This document shows positions 41,531 through 50,373 of a DNA stretch of 64,000 nt, in pieces. Position 1 is the stretch's first letter, and each line of letters starts with the position of its first letter. The DNA comes from JAOUFP01 sp947085825 (GTDB lineage Bacteria; Nitrospirota; Thermodesulfovibrionia; Thermodesulfovibrionales; UBA6898): positions 13,489-77,488 of the forward strand of contig CAMTXX010000039.1 in the NCBI GenBank assembly GCA_947085825.1, read 5' to 3'. The notes below the pieces were generated by a model. The model did not search any database. It was not told where the DNA came from and was given only the letters and a program-made list of their open reading frames with translations. A program made the position numbers and the translations under genes.

Positions 41531-42063
41531 AGATTAATCAGCTTTCCCCCCTGGTTTTTTAAAAGATTTCTCACTTTCATGAACATAGTCACGTAGCTCT
41601 GGTCTTTATAGTCATTATACGTGTAAGGCATGGGGGTAAATTGCCGGTTTTTATAGAGCAATGCAAGCTCTGCATATATTCCTTTGCCGAGGTAGATTCT
41701 ATGAGAATAATTTTTTGTTGATGCAAGCACTACTTTTGCAAGGGTAATATAGCCTGGATCAAGATTTATCCGCCTTTTACCGGCATCAGAATAAATGGTT
41801 TCCATTTCATTTGTTATTAGTTTTATGTCTGCAAGGGTCGAGGGGTCAATGATTCCATCAAAAAAGATAAAAATTCTATATATAGGAGTCCCCAATTCCT
41901 TGTTGTAATGATCTGAATATTTCCAGGGCCGGATATTGCTTTGGAATAAAATTTTCCCGAATTTATCTTGTAAAACCGGGAATATGTCATCGAAAATCTT
42001 TTTTTCTGAAAAAAGTATGCCAACAAAAAGTATCGGTTCTTCAGAGAGATGCGGTACTCCCAT
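41527..42063 (-). CDS. DUF4416 protein
   Basis: The 178-residue protein matches DUF4416 throughout: EEPILFVGILFS near residues 7-18, FPLQ-like SNIRPWKYSDHYNKELG near 42-58, and GKRRINLDPGYITLAKVVLASTKNYSHRIYLGKGIYAE in the second half. The family is typical of Nitrospirota and deltaproteobacteria-like lineages and has no known function. It is coupled to the upstream TlpA gene by a one-base overlap. Confidence 0.88.
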   Translation of the reverse strand: MGVPHLSEEPILFVGILFSEKKIFDDIFPVLQDKFGKILFQSNIRPWKYSDHYNKELGTPIYRIFIFFDGIIDPSTLADIKLITNEMETIYSDAGKRRINLDPGYITLAKVVLASTKNYSHRIYLGKGIYAELALLYKNRQFTPMPYTYNDYKDQSYVTMFMKVRNLLKNQGGKLINL

Positions 42064-42590
42064 TATTCATTCAGCAGTGAATTTATAAAGTTTTTAGCTT
42101 CCGGAGAGTTCCATTCTGCCGGACCTAAAACACGCTTTCTCAATATTCCTTTTTTGTCAATTATATATGTCTCAGGGACGCCTGTTACCCCGAAATTCCT
42201 GGCAGCAATCTCACTGTCGTCTGAATAGACAGGGAATGTATAGCCATTCTGTTTCATGTAAGCTGTTCCATTCTTATAGGGGTCTTTATAAAGAATTGTG
42301 ATCATCTGAAATTGATCGTTTTGCGACATATCTTTAAAAAGAGCTTCTATCGAAGGCATTTCCTCTCTGCATGGTGGACACCAGGACGCCCAGAAATTGA
42401 CGAACAAAACTTTGTCTTTCAGGTCTCCGGTCGTAAGTTTAAGTCCGGTCATTTCGTCCGTGATTTCGATGGAAGGAGCAGGCAGGCCTTCGGCAATATC
42501 GTGTTTGGGTTTGCTGTTAAAGCAGGAGAAAAGCAGAAAAGAAGCAATTACGATAAAGGTCAACAATAAGATTAATTTTTTACTATTCAT
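42063..42590 (-). CDS. TlpA-type thioredoxin-like lipoprotein
   Basis: The 175-residue protein has a lipoprotein signal (Cys23 after ASFLLFS) and an extracytoplasmic thioredoxin fold. The redox motif WCPPC is near residues 74-78, within VLFVNFWASWCPPCREEMP, and VPETYIIDKKGILRKRV follows the cis-Pro. Such TlpA/ResA proteins reduce disulfides for cytochrome c maturation or other envelope proteins. It starts about 30 bases after the clpC gene end and is coupled to the DUF4416 gene. Confidence 0.92.
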   Translation of the reverse strand: MNSKKLILLLTFIVIASFLLFSCFNSKPKHDIAEGLPAPSIEITDEMTGLKLTTGDLKDKVLFVNFWASWCPPCREEMPSIEALFKDMSQNDQFQMITILYKDPYKNGTAYMKQNGYTFPVYSDDSEIAARNFGVTGVPETYIIDKKGILRKRVLGPAEWNSPEAKNFINSLLNE

Positions 42591-42616
42591 AATAGATTCT
42601 AATCCTTTTTAGTTCG

Positions 42617-45058
42617 TTAGTTTATTCCGGAGAGAACTTCAATTTCTTCAGAGGTTACAAAAACAGGCGTTCCCGCTTCCAGGACGACCTTGATTTTATA
42701 AATACCCTTGAAATTTCCCTTTAAAAGCTTTTCGGAGAGAGGATCCTCTATAACTTTCTCAATGGCCCTTCGCATAGGCCTGGCGCCATAAGCAGGCTTA
42801 TAAAACCGGTCCAGTATCCATTCTTTTACTTCCCTGGAAACTTCAATAAACAGATCCTGCTCGAAAAGTTGTTTGTTTGTCTCATGGACGAGCAGGTCAA
42901 TTATAGACAATAAATGTGTTTTTTCGAGCGGATGAAAAACTACTATTTCATCTACACGGTTGAGGAATTCCGGATTAAAAGTTTTTCTCAATTCGTTAAG
43001 CACATTATCTTTCATGTTATCATAAACTTCACTCGTTTCATTTTTCTGAAAGCCCAGAGGTGTTGCTTTTTCTATTATCCTTGCGCCTATATTGGAAGTC
43101 ATAATAATTACCGCATTTCTGAAATCGACTCTCCTGCCACAATTGTCGGTAAGAACACCTTCATCGAGAACTTGCAGCAGTATATTGAATATATCCGGAT
43201 GGGCCTTTTCTATCTCATCAAAAAGTATTACGGAATACGGTTTCTTCCTTACTTTTTCCGTAAGCATTCCGCCTTCTTCATATCCCACATAACCTGGAGG
43301 AGCCCCTGTTAATTTTGACACATTAAATCTTTCCATATATTCGGACATATCAATTTTGATTATAGCGTTTTCGTCGTTAAAAAGGAACTCGGCAAGCGCC
43401 TTGGCGAGTTCTGTTTTCCCAACTCCTGTAGGGCCAAGGAAGAAGAATGAACCTATCGGCTTTTTAGCGTTTTTCAGGCCGGCCCTTGAGCGTCTTATTG
43501 CCCTGGAAACTGCTCTGACAGCCTCATCCTGAGCAATAATTCGTTGCTGGAGCTCCTCTTCCATCCTGATCAGTTTTTCTGATTCCTTTTCTTCTATCTT
43601 GACAATGGGAATGCCGGTCATTTTTGATACAGTATATGCGACGTCCTCTTCCTTCATAACAGGTATTTCATTGTTCAGATTTTCTTTCCATTGATTTTGG
43701 GCCAGTTCAAATAATTTTCTGGTTTTTTCCTCCTCTGATCTTAAGGAAGAGGCTTTTTCAAGGTCGTGCAGTTTGATGTATAAATTTTTTTCTTTAGAAA
43801 GTTTGTGCATCTTAAATTCGAGTTCTCTTAATTCTGTTGATGGAGTCAATCTTTTTAATTTTATCCTTGACCCTGTTTCATCAATAACATCTATGGCTTT
43901 ATCAGGGAGAAACCTGTCAGGCATATACCTGTCAGAAAGCTTGGCAGATGCAGCCAGAGCCTCATTGTTAATCTTGACTTTATGATGTGCTTCGTAACGA
44001 TGTTTCAAGCCGGATAAAATTTCAATAGAAGTGTTGACATCCGGCGGCTGTACAAAAATCGGCTGGAATCTTCTTTCAAGCGCCTTGTCTTTACGTATAT
44101 ATTTCCTGAATTCATCCGGTGTGGTAGCTCCTATACACTGTATTTCTCCACGCGAAAGCGCGGGTTTAAGCATGCTTGAAGCATCAATAGAGCCCTCGGC
44201 AGCGCCTGCGCCTATCAGTGTATGAAGTTCATCTATGAACAGGATTATATTGTCAGCCTGGGCAATCTCCTTCATGACTATTTTCAATCTTTCCTCAAAC
44301 TGTCCGCGATATTTTGTTCCGGCAATTAAAGCCCCGAGATCTAAAGAGATAATTTTCTTGCCTATTAGGATTTCCGGTATATCACCGGATACTATTTTTT
44401 GGCAGAGACCTTCAACAATGGCTGTTTTCCCAACTCCGGGTTCACCGATTATCACCGGGTTATTCTTGATCCTTCTGCCCAATATCTGCAAGACTCTTTC
44501 TATTTCATCTTCTCTTCCTATCACAGGGTCAAGGCGGTTTTCTTTGGCCATTAAGGTCAGGTCACGACCAAATTCATCGAGGGCAGGTGTAGCGCTCCGT
44601 TTTTCGCGGGTATGGACAAATGATTTCATAGAAAGGTTAATTGTAAGCTGTCTTGCGCCCAGAAGGTTTGCTCCAAGGGTGCGTAATATTTTCCCGGCTA
44701 TTCCTTCGTCCTCACGTATTAATCCCAGGAGCAGGTGTTCACTGGCTATATAATTATGGCCCAATAGTCTGGCTTCTTCTACTGCTGTTTCAAGTACTTT
44801 TTTTGCCCTTGGAGTAAAAGGGATGTCTCCAAAAGTTAATAAATTCATGCCGGCAGGCAGATTTCTCTCAATTTCCATGCGAAGTTCTTCGATGGTCAAT
44901 CCCATTTTCTTTAATATTGCTACAGGAATGCCGTCTTCTTCCCGGAGAATAGCGAGCAAAAGATGTTCGGTGCCAAGGTAATCATTCTGGCGTTTTTCAG
45001 CTTCTTCCTTTGCGAATATTATTACTTTCCTGCCTCTTTCAGTGAATTTCTCAAACAT
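42617..45058 (-). CDS. clpC: ATP-dependent Clp protease ATPase subunit ClpC
   Basis: ClpC is a two-ring AAA+ unfoldase that feeds ClpP. The 813-residue protein has two N-terminal Clp repeats (about 5-150), Walker A1 GEPGVGKTA near 204, a UVR-like M domain (about 415-450), Walker A2 GPTGVGKTE near 537, and a ClpB_D2-small C-terminus. The short M domain marks ClpC and not ClpB. ClpP is not in the window. The minus-strand start has AAGGAGTTAAAG just upstream. Confidence 0.94.
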   Translation of the reverse strand: MFEKFTERGRKVIIFAKEEAEKRQNDYLGTEHLLLAILREEDGIPVAILKKMGLTIEELRMEIERNLPAGMNLLTFGDIPFTPRAKKVLETAVEEARLLGHNYIASEHLLLGLIREDEGIAGKILRTLGANLLGARQLTINLSMKSFVHTREKRSATPALDEFGRDLTLMAKENRLDPVIGREDEIERVLQILGRRIKNNPVIIGEPGVGKTAIVEGLCQKIVSGDIPEILIGKKIISLDLGALIAGTKYRGQFEERLKIVMKEIAQADNIILFIDELHTLIGAGAAEGSIDASSMLKPALSRGEIQCIGATTPDEFRKYIRKDKALERRFQPIFVQPPDVNTSIEILSGLKHRYEAHHKVKINNEALAASAKLSDRYMPDRFLPDKAIDVIDETGSRIKLKRLTPSTELRELEFKMHKLSKEKNLYIKLHDLEKASSLRSEEEKTRKLFELAQNQWKENLNNEIPVMKEEDVAYTVSKMTGIPIVKIEEKESEKLIRMEEELQQRIIAQDEAVRAVSRAIRRSRAGLKNAKKPIGSFFFLGPTGVGKTELAKALAEFLFNDENAIIKIDMSEYMERFNVSKLTGAPPGYVGYEEGGMLTEKVRKKPYSVILFDEIEKAHPDIFNILLQVLDEGVLTDNCGRRVDFRNAVIIMTSNIGARIIEKATPLGFQKNETSEVYDNMKDNVLNELRKTFNPEFLNRVDEIVVFHPLEKTHLLSIIDLLVHETNKQLFEQDLFIEVSREVKEWILDRFYKPAYGARPMRRAIEKVIEDPLSEKLLKGNFKGIYKIKVVLEAGTPVFVTSEEIEVLSGIN

Positions 45059-45061
45059 CTT

Positions 45062-45363
45062 TAACTCCTTATAAGAATTATATAATCCTTGGTAAATATT
45101 ACTTTTTTTTGAAGATGAATGTCAACAAAGTGAGCTTTCACAAAGACGTAAAAGAGAGTAATTTTAAAGAAAAGTTACCGTGTTCTTCTGTTAAAAAAAG
45201 GTAATAGTTCAGCCGTATGGGCATAAGAAAAGATAAACGTTCACCGCAGAGACGCAAAGTTCGCTGAGGTTAAGTAAATTTTGTTTTCCGGTGAGAGGCC
45301 GGAAAACAAAAAAAATCATCTCTGCGTCCTCTGTGTCTCTGCGGTGAACTATTACAAAAAAAG
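45062..45363. other. Gene-free spacer clpC-ndk
   Basis: These 302 bases hold no gene. Most of the right half is the nested palindrome at 45239-45349. The left part is AT-rich and should contain the clpC promoter, but no clear hexamers are seen. Confidence 0.5.
45239..45349. repeat. Nested perfect palindrome (MITE-like)
   Basis: The outer 15-base arms GTTCACCGCAGAGAC (45239-45253) and GTCTCTGCGGTGAAC (45335-45349) are perfect inverse copies. Inside, 13-base arms TTTTGTTTTCCGG (45279-45291) and CCGGAAAACAAAA (45299-45311) are also perfect, with a 7-base loop. A related degenerate element is at 14975-15076. It has no coding capacity, so it is a non-autonomous repeat. Confidence 0.8.
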
Positions 45364-45777
45364 TTAGTATATTGCAAGTGCGGAAAAGAAAAAGGGTATT
45401 TCATAAGAGGCCGAAGCTGGTGAGTCAGAGCCATGCACGATATTATGTTCTATGTCCGAGGCAAAAGCTGCCCGGATTGTCCCTGGCAATGCATCTTTGG
45501 GGTTAGTAGCGCCCATGATTTCTCTTACTCTTGAAATAGCGTTTTCACCTTCAAGTACCATAACAACAATTGGACCTTCGGACATAAAGTCAGTCAGGCT
45601 TCCGTAGAAAGGTCTTTCCTTGTGCACAATATAAAAATTTTGTGCGTCCTGCTTTGTCAACTTGATTTTCTTAAGAGCAGCGATCCTAAGTCCTTTTTCT
45701 TCAAATCGCTTCAATACTTCACCAATAATATTTTTTTTGACCCCATCGGGTTTTATGATCGATAATGTCCTCTCCAT
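45364..45777 (-). CDS. ndk: Nucleoside diphosphate kinase
   Basis: Ndk balances NTP pools through a phosphohistidine. I start at ATG 45777, with GGAGG six bases upstream, giving 137 residues from MERTLSIIKPDGVKKNIIGEV; a longer frame would overlap mdh. The active His is in NIVHGSDSPASASYEI, near residue 115. Length and motifs are normal. It lies 13 bases after the mdh stop, so it is probably in one operon with mdh. Confidence 0.96.
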   Translation of the reverse strand: MERTLSIIKPDGVKKNIIGEVLKRFEEKGLRIAALKKIKLTKQDAQNFYIVHKERPFYGSLTDFMSEGPIVVMVLEGENAISRVREIMGATNPKDALPGTIRAAFASDIEHNIVHGSDSPASASYEIPFFFSALAIY

Positions 45778-45790
45778 TTTTTCCTCCATT

Positions 45791-46720
45791 TTACAGGTCA
45801 CCGATTTTTTCAATTAATATTTTTACTGCTGATGCAGATTTGTGGAGCAGCGTTTTTTCTGCATCGGCAAGGTCAAACTCCAGTATTTTTTCAATGCCGT
45901 TTTTCCCAAGGACAACAGGGACACCGACAAAAAGATTATTGACGCCAAATTCACCGTTAAGATAAGCAGAACAAGGCAGAGTACGCTTTTCATCGAGGAT
46001 TATTGATTTTGCCATCTGAACTGAAGCAGCAGCAGGTGCGTAATACGCGCTGCCGGTCTTTAACAGACTGACTATTTCAGCTCCTCCATTTCTGGTCCTG
46101 TGCATGATCTCATCTATCTTGTCTTTATCCATTAATTCCGTTATAGGTATCCCCTTGACAGTTGTGAATCCCGGCAACGGGACCATCTGATCTCCGTGTC
46201 CGCCCAGGACTATTGCTTCTACGTCCTCCGGCGATACCCCCAGTTCCATTGAAATAAAAGTCCTTAAGCGTGAAGAATCCAATACACCACCCATACCAAT
46301 TACTTTTCTGGGCGAGAATCCTGAAGTTTTTAATGCTATTTGGGACATTACGTCCATCGGATTAGTTACGACTATGATTACGCTCTCAGGAGACAGCCTT
46401 GAGGTTTCCAATGTAACTTTTTTTACGACATCTGCGTTTGCATGCAAGAGATCATCCCTGCTCATTCCAGGTTTTCTTGGAAAACCGGCTGTTATAACTA
46501 GGATATCCGAATGAGCGGTATCTGCATATGTATTGGTTCCTGTAACTGTCACGGAAGAATTCCATAACGGACAGGCCTCTGCGATATCAAGCGCTTTTCC
46601 TTGAGGCATTCCCTCTGCAATATCAAACAGAACAACATCTGCAAATCCTGCGTATGCTATGAGCTGAGCTGTTGTTGCCCCGACATTTCCTGCGCCTATT
46701 ATTGATACCTTTGCTTTCAT
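45791..46720 (-). CDS. mdh: Malate dehydrogenase (LDH-like type)
   Basis: The enzyme interconverts malate and oxaloacetate with NAD. The 309-residue protein has GAGNVGATTA at residues 9-18 and an Asp at the end of beta-2 (LFDI) for NAD. The specificity loop GFPRKPGMSRDDLL near 78-91 carries the Arg typical of malate enzymes; LDH has Gln. The catalytic His is in VLGGHGDQMVPL. It precedes ndk. Confidence 0.95.
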   Translation of the reverse strand: MKAKVSIIGAGNVGATTAQLIAYAGFADVVLFDIAEGMPQGKALDIAEACPLWNSSVTVTGTNTYADTAHSDILVITAGFPRKPGMSRDDLLHANADVVKKVTLETSRLSPESVIIVVTNPMDVMSQIALKTSGFSPRKVIGMGGVLDSSRLRTFISMELGVSPEDVEAIVLGGHGDQMVPLPGFTTVKGIPITELMDKDKIDEIMHRTRNGGAEIVSLLKTGSAYYAPAAASVQMAKSIILDEKRTLPCSAYLNGEFGVNNLFVGVPVVLGKNGIEKILEFDLADAEKTLLHKSASAVKILIEKIGDL

Positions 46721-46793
46721 AAGTCTGGTATTATATACAACAAGAAAAAGAATGGCAAGAGTTGTGAGTAAAAGGAAATGAATTTAAATGACC

Positions 46794-46823
46794 TTGACAT
46801 ACAAATAATCTTTAATATATAAA
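46794..46823 (+). promoter_or_regulatory. Promoter of the inositol-phosphate synthase gene
   Basis: A perfect TTGACA (46794-46799) and TATAAA (46818-46823) lie 18 bases apart in the spacer divergent from mdh. Transcription would begin near 46830, which supports the ATG at 46861 over an upstream TTG at 46825. Confidence 0.65.
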
Positions 46824-46860
46824 TTTGGGTAGCTACCAGCAAAAAGAAAGGGAATCTGAA

Positions 46861-47958
46861 ATGAAAGAAATACGCATTGCTGTTGCAGGACTTGGAAACT
46901 GCGCCAGCGCATTGATTCAGGGAATACATTATTACAAAAAAACCAGGAAAAATGACGGCACTCCAGGGTTAATGCATTATAATCTTGGCGGTTATGTCCC
47001 CGGTAATATCAAAGTTGTAGCAGCCTTTGATATTGATAAGCGGAAGGTAGGAAAGTCTGTAAACGAGGCCATTTTCTCTAAACCGAATTGTACAAAAGTT
47101 TTCCACAAAATTAATTCCAAAAATCCTGTCAAGGTGCATATGGGCAATGTGCTGGACGGCTTTGCTGAACATATGCTTAATTACCCTGAGGAGAAGAGGT
47201 TTGTTATTTCCGGCAGTAAGCCGGCCAATATTGTAAAGATATTGCAAGAAACAAAGGCCGATATTTTGTTGAATTATCTTCCTGTCGGCTCGGAAAAGGC
47301 AACGGCCTTTTACGCTGAGGCCTGCTTGAAATCAGGAGTCAGTTTTATTAATTGTGTCCCGGTATTTATTGTTTCCAATAAAACATGGGCCAAGCGCTTT
47401 GAAGAACAGGGCATACCTGTTATCGGCGATGATATAAAGAGCCAGTTAGGCGCGACGATCATCCATCGATCATTGGCAAAGCTTTTTGAGGACAGGGGGG
47501 TCAAGATTGACAAGACCTATCAGTTGAATGTAGGAGGTAACACGGATTTTTTGAATATGCTCAATAGCACCAGACTGAAAATGAAAAAAATATCAAAGAC
47601 CGAAGCCGTTCAATCACAGATACAGGTGCCTCTTGCAGGTGAAAACATTCATATAGGTCCTTCTGATTATATTCCATGGCTTAATGATAATAAGGTATGT
47701 TTTATACGAATGGAGGGAAGGGGGTTCGGCAGTGTCCCGCTTAATCTCGAAATAAGGCTGTCTGTTGAAGATTCTCCAAACAGCGCCGGTGTTGTTATTG
47801 ATGCGATCAGGTGCTGCAAGATTGCCCGCGACAGGAAACTCGGTGGTCCGCTTATATCACCTTCTGCATATTTCATGAAACATCCTCCGGAACAGTTCTC
47901 TGACGATGTTGCAAGGGACATGGTCGAAGATTTTATCAGCGGCAAAAGATTCGGGTAA
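46861..47958 (+). CDS. myo-Inositol-1-phosphate synthase
   Basis: The enzyme turns glucose 6-phosphate into L-myo-inositol 1-phosphate (also called 1D-myo-inositol 3-phosphate), using NAD. With ATG 46861 (AAAGGGA upstream) it has 365 residues, typical of the short bacterial/archaeal type. Motifs include GLGNCASALIQGI at the start, YLPVGSEKATAFYAEACLKS, IGDDIKSQLGATIIHRSLA and LNVGGNTDFLNM. The CDP-alcohol phosphatidyltransferase 16 bases downstream suggests that the product is used to make an inositol phospholipid. Confidence 0.94.
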   Translation: MKEIRIAVAGLGNCASALIQGIHYYKKTRKNDGTPGLMHYNLGGYVPGNIKVVAAFDIDKRKVGKSVNEAIFSKPNCTKVFHKINSKNPVKVHMGNVLDGFAEHMLNYPEEKRFVISGSKPANIVKILQETKADILLNYLPVGSEKATAFYAEACLKSGVSFINCVPVFIVSNKTWAKRFEEQGIPVIGDDIKSQLGATIIHRSLAKLFEDRGVKIDKTYQLNVGGNTDFLNMLNSTRLKMKKISKTEAVQSQIQVPLAGENIHIGPSDYIPWLNDNKVCFIRMEGRGFGSVPLNLEIRLSVEDSPNSAGVVIDAIRCCKIARDRKLGGPLISPSAYFMKHPPEQFSDDVARDMVEDFISGKRFG

Positions 47959-47974
47959 AGTTTGACAGGCGCTG

Positions 47975-48550
47975 ATGCTCAGCAAAAAATACGGACATGC
48001 ACTTGATAAGCCCTTAGGGACAATTGCCCAAAAATTACCTTTTAATCCAAATTCTCTCACAATTACAGGGTTCATCATAACCCTATTTGCCTGCTACAGA
48101 CTTTCTTCTGATCTTTTGACAGGCGGTATCTTAATACTTGTCGGCGCACTATTTGATATGCTGGATGGTATTGTTGCAAGGGCCAAGAACAAGACAACAC
48201 TGTTTGGCGCATTTCTTGATTCTGTCCTTGATAGGTATTCCGATGCCTTTATCCTCCTTGCCATTGCGTATAATCAGTGGAATACTTCTAATATGACGGG
48301 TGTAATATTAAGCCTGGGGACGCTTATAGGCTCATTTATGATCAGCTATTCCAGAGCAAGGGCTGAAGGGCTTGGAGAAGAATGTAAAAACGGTGTTATG
48401 GAAAGGCCGGAAAGGCTGATTTTGATATCGCTTGGAGCAATTTCCGGTTTTATTGTCCCGGCTCTATGGATTCTTATCGTGCTGACAAACATTACTGTTA
48501 TGCAGAGAATTTATTATGTATGGAATGCTACGAACAAGAGGATTAGATAA
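47975..48550 (+). CDS. CDP-alcohol phosphatidyltransferase (inositol-phosphate type)
   Basis: The 191-residue membrane enzyme has about five hydrophobic helices. The CDP-alcohol motif is DGIVARAKNKTTLFGAFLDS followed by VLDRYSD, near residues 71-97, with all Asp, Gly, Ala and Arg positions. Its neighbour makes inositol phosphate, and the protein begins like archaeal/actinobacterial phosphatidylinositol-phosphate synthases. It likely couples CDP-diacylglycerol with inositol phosphate. A PgsA-type glycerol-phosphate role is the alternative. Confidence 0.85.
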   Translation: MLSKKYGHALDKPLGTIAQKLPFNPNSLTITGFIITLFACYRLSSDLLTGGILILVGALFDMLDGIVARAKNKTTLFGAFLDSVLDRYSDAFILLAIAYNQWNTSNMTGVILSLGTLIGSFMISYSRARAEGLGEECKNGVMERPERLILISLGAISGFIVPALWILIVLTNITVMQRIYYVWNATNKRIR

Positions 48551-48577
48551 TTCCTTGTTGAATAAAGATATTTCAAG

Positions 48578-48652
48578 TGGAGCGGGCGACGGGATTCGAA
48601 CCCGCGACTTTCAGCTTGGGAAGCTAACACTCTACCACTGAGTTACGCCCGC
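48578..48652 (-). tRNA. tRNA-Gly (anticodon CCC)
   Basis: On the minus strand a 75-base cloverleaf with encoded CCA begins GCGGGCG and ends CGCCCGC-T-CCA. The anticodon stem-loop is TTAGC-TTCCCAA-GCTGA, giving anticodon CCC. The T loop is GGGTTCGAATCCC. It reads GGG codons. Confidence 0.95.
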
Positions 48653-49140
48653 ATCAATGTTTTATAAATCAGAATATCATGAAATGTCAAGCAAGAGTTA
48701 CAACTCAGGGCAATTCAAGCTGAAAGAATTACTTTAAAATTATTTAAGATATTGAACACTTTTGATTCACTTAAGTCACAAAAAAAGATATTTCAACGTA
48801 GGATTAATAAGGATAATATTACTGTTTAACAATAAGTTACTGGCAAAACTTAAGAAAATAAATTAACTTTATAGAATAATCATGAAAAGTCTTTTAATAA
48901 TTTACCTAAACTCAGATCGAGAAGTGTTTAAGCAAGACAAGGAGAAGCAGGCGAGCGGAATAATTCAATAGAACTATTTAACATAATATATCTTATCAGT
49001 CTAAATGTATAAACAGCAAATGTTGGCATGTTGTTGGTATCCACGTGGAAAAAGCGCTTCCTCTTAGTGTAGCATTGGGCTTAACAGCCCTGTCTATGTA
49101 GTAAGCAGTTGGAATTATTTACAATATCAAGAGGTTACGA
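48653..49140. other. Gene-free spacer upstream of tRNA-Gly
   Basis: No protein gene is seen in these 488 bases. The part next to the tRNA holds its promoter. The rest is AT-rich (48700-48960), then a more mixed stretch (49020-49110) with short complementary pieces such as GGGCTTAACAGCCC at 49077-49090. A small RNA is possible but I recognise none. Confidence 0.4.
48661..48690 (-). promoter_or_regulatory. Promoter of tRNA-Gly
   Basis: Read on the minus strand, TTGACA (48690-48685) and TATAAA (48666-48661) are separated by 18 bases and end 8 bases before the first tRNA base. Confidence 0.65.
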
Positions 49141-50373
49141 TTATGGAATAATAAACCCTTCGAGAAGATTATCAGAGGCTTTTAAAACCTTTACAAGCAC
49201 CATGCTTCTTTTGCCGGCATTACCGGAGGGCATTGATACTTTAATATAGTTTCCTGAGGTTCCTATGGCATGTCCCTCATTGTTTATTTCTTCTATAACT
49301 ACGTCTAAAACAGTATGTAACTGCCTTTGAAGATAACCGCGTTTATTTTTCGTGCTCAGTTCCAATAAAACATCGAGTCTCTCTTTGATGATATTGCTCT
49401 GTACCCTGTCCTTCATCCTGCCTGCTTCAGTATCAGGCCTTACAGAAAAAGGGAAAATGTGAAGATATGAAAAAAGATGGGAATTCAGAAAGTTATATGT
49501 GTCTGTAAATTCCTCATCTCCTTCCCCTGGAAATCCGGTAATAATATCTGAACCAACAGAGATATTTTCAACCTTCAAAAATATCTTATGAAGTTTTAAA
49601 GAAAATTCAGTTAAAGTATAATTCCGCCTCATTAATTTGAGAATTTTATCGCTGCCGCTCTGAAGAGGAATATGAAGGTGGCTGCAAAGCCTGATATCTT
49701 GTAAAAGCTCTATAAGTTCATCGTCTATTTCATTAATTTCAAGAGAACTCAATCTTATCCTTTTTATATTAGAAAATTTCAGGATATTTTTGATGAGATG
49801 ATTTAAGGATGATTTATCTGTAAGGTCATGGCCATAACTTCCGAGATGAATTCCGGTCAAGACTACTTCGTTATACCCGGCAGCCTCGATAGTTTGCACA
49901 CGATCAAGGACTTCATGCAACGGAACACTCTTTGACCTGCCTCTGGCCAGTGGTACGGAACAATAAGAGCATCTGAAGTTGCAGCCGTCCTGAACCTTCA
50001 AGTGAGGCCTTGAACGGCTGAAATGAGAAAAAACAAGTCCGCTCTCTTTTCCTGTTATGATATCTGCTATTTTATGCTTTTGCGTATTATCAACAATCTC
50101 TATTGCACCAGGCATGCTCCTGACTTCATCTTTTTTCAAGTGGGAATAGCACCCGGTAACAATCACCTTTGCGCCTGTATTTGCTGCCTTTCTGATTAAT
50201 TGCCTGGAAGTATAATCGCTTTTTGCTGTTACTGTGCAGGTGTTTACAATGCAAATATCTGGAATTTCCTTTAAATCAACTATGGTTACGCCATTTACCT
50301 TAAGTGTTCCTTCAATTGCTGCGCTTTCGGATTGATTTACTCTGCACCCTAAGGTCAAGACAGCTACTTTCAT
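49141..50373 (-). CDS. mtaB: tRNA t6A37 methylthiotransferase MtaB
   Basis: MtaB converts t6A37 to ms2t6A37 in tRNAs. The 410-residue radical-SAM enzyme has the MTTase N-terminal domain (MKVAVLTLGCRVNQSESAAI, first cluster cysteines near 10, 46 and 76), the radical-SAM triad CNFRCSYC near residues 131-138, and a C-terminal TRAM domain. It overlaps miaB by four bases. Two paralogous methylthiotransferases in one operon would modify both A37 classes. Confidence 0.93.
   Translation of the reverse strand: MKVAVLTLGCRVNQSESAAIEGTLKVNGVTIVDLKEIPDICIVNTCTVTAKSDYTSRQLIRKAANTGAKVIVTGCYSHLKKDEVRSMPGAIEIVDNTQKHKIADIITGKESGLVFSHFSRSRPHLKVQDGCNFRCSYCSVPLARGRSKSVPLHEVLDRVQTIEAAGYNEVVLTGIHLGSYGHDLTDKSSLNHLIKNILKFSNIKRIRLSSLEINEIDDELIELLQDIRLCSHLHIPLQSGSDKILKLMRRNYTLTEFSLKLHKIFLKVENISVGSDIITGFPGEGDEEFTDTYNFLNSHLFSYLHIFPFSVRPDTEAGRMKDRVQSNIIKERLDVLLELSTKNKRGYLQRQLHTVLDVVIEEINNEGHAIGTSGNYIKVSMPSGNAGKRSMVLVKVLKASDNLLEGFIIP

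Noticed and set aside
38733..46823. A shared TCTTTAATATAT sequence in the rplU and inositol-phosphate synthase promoters, considered as a common regulator site.
   Set aside because: The distance to the -35 element differs by seven bases, and the motif is simple AT-rich promoter DNA.
49020..49110. Possible structured RNA (6S, SRP RNA or tmRNA) upstream of tRNA-Gly.
   Set aside because: None of the diagnostic sequences of these RNAs is present.
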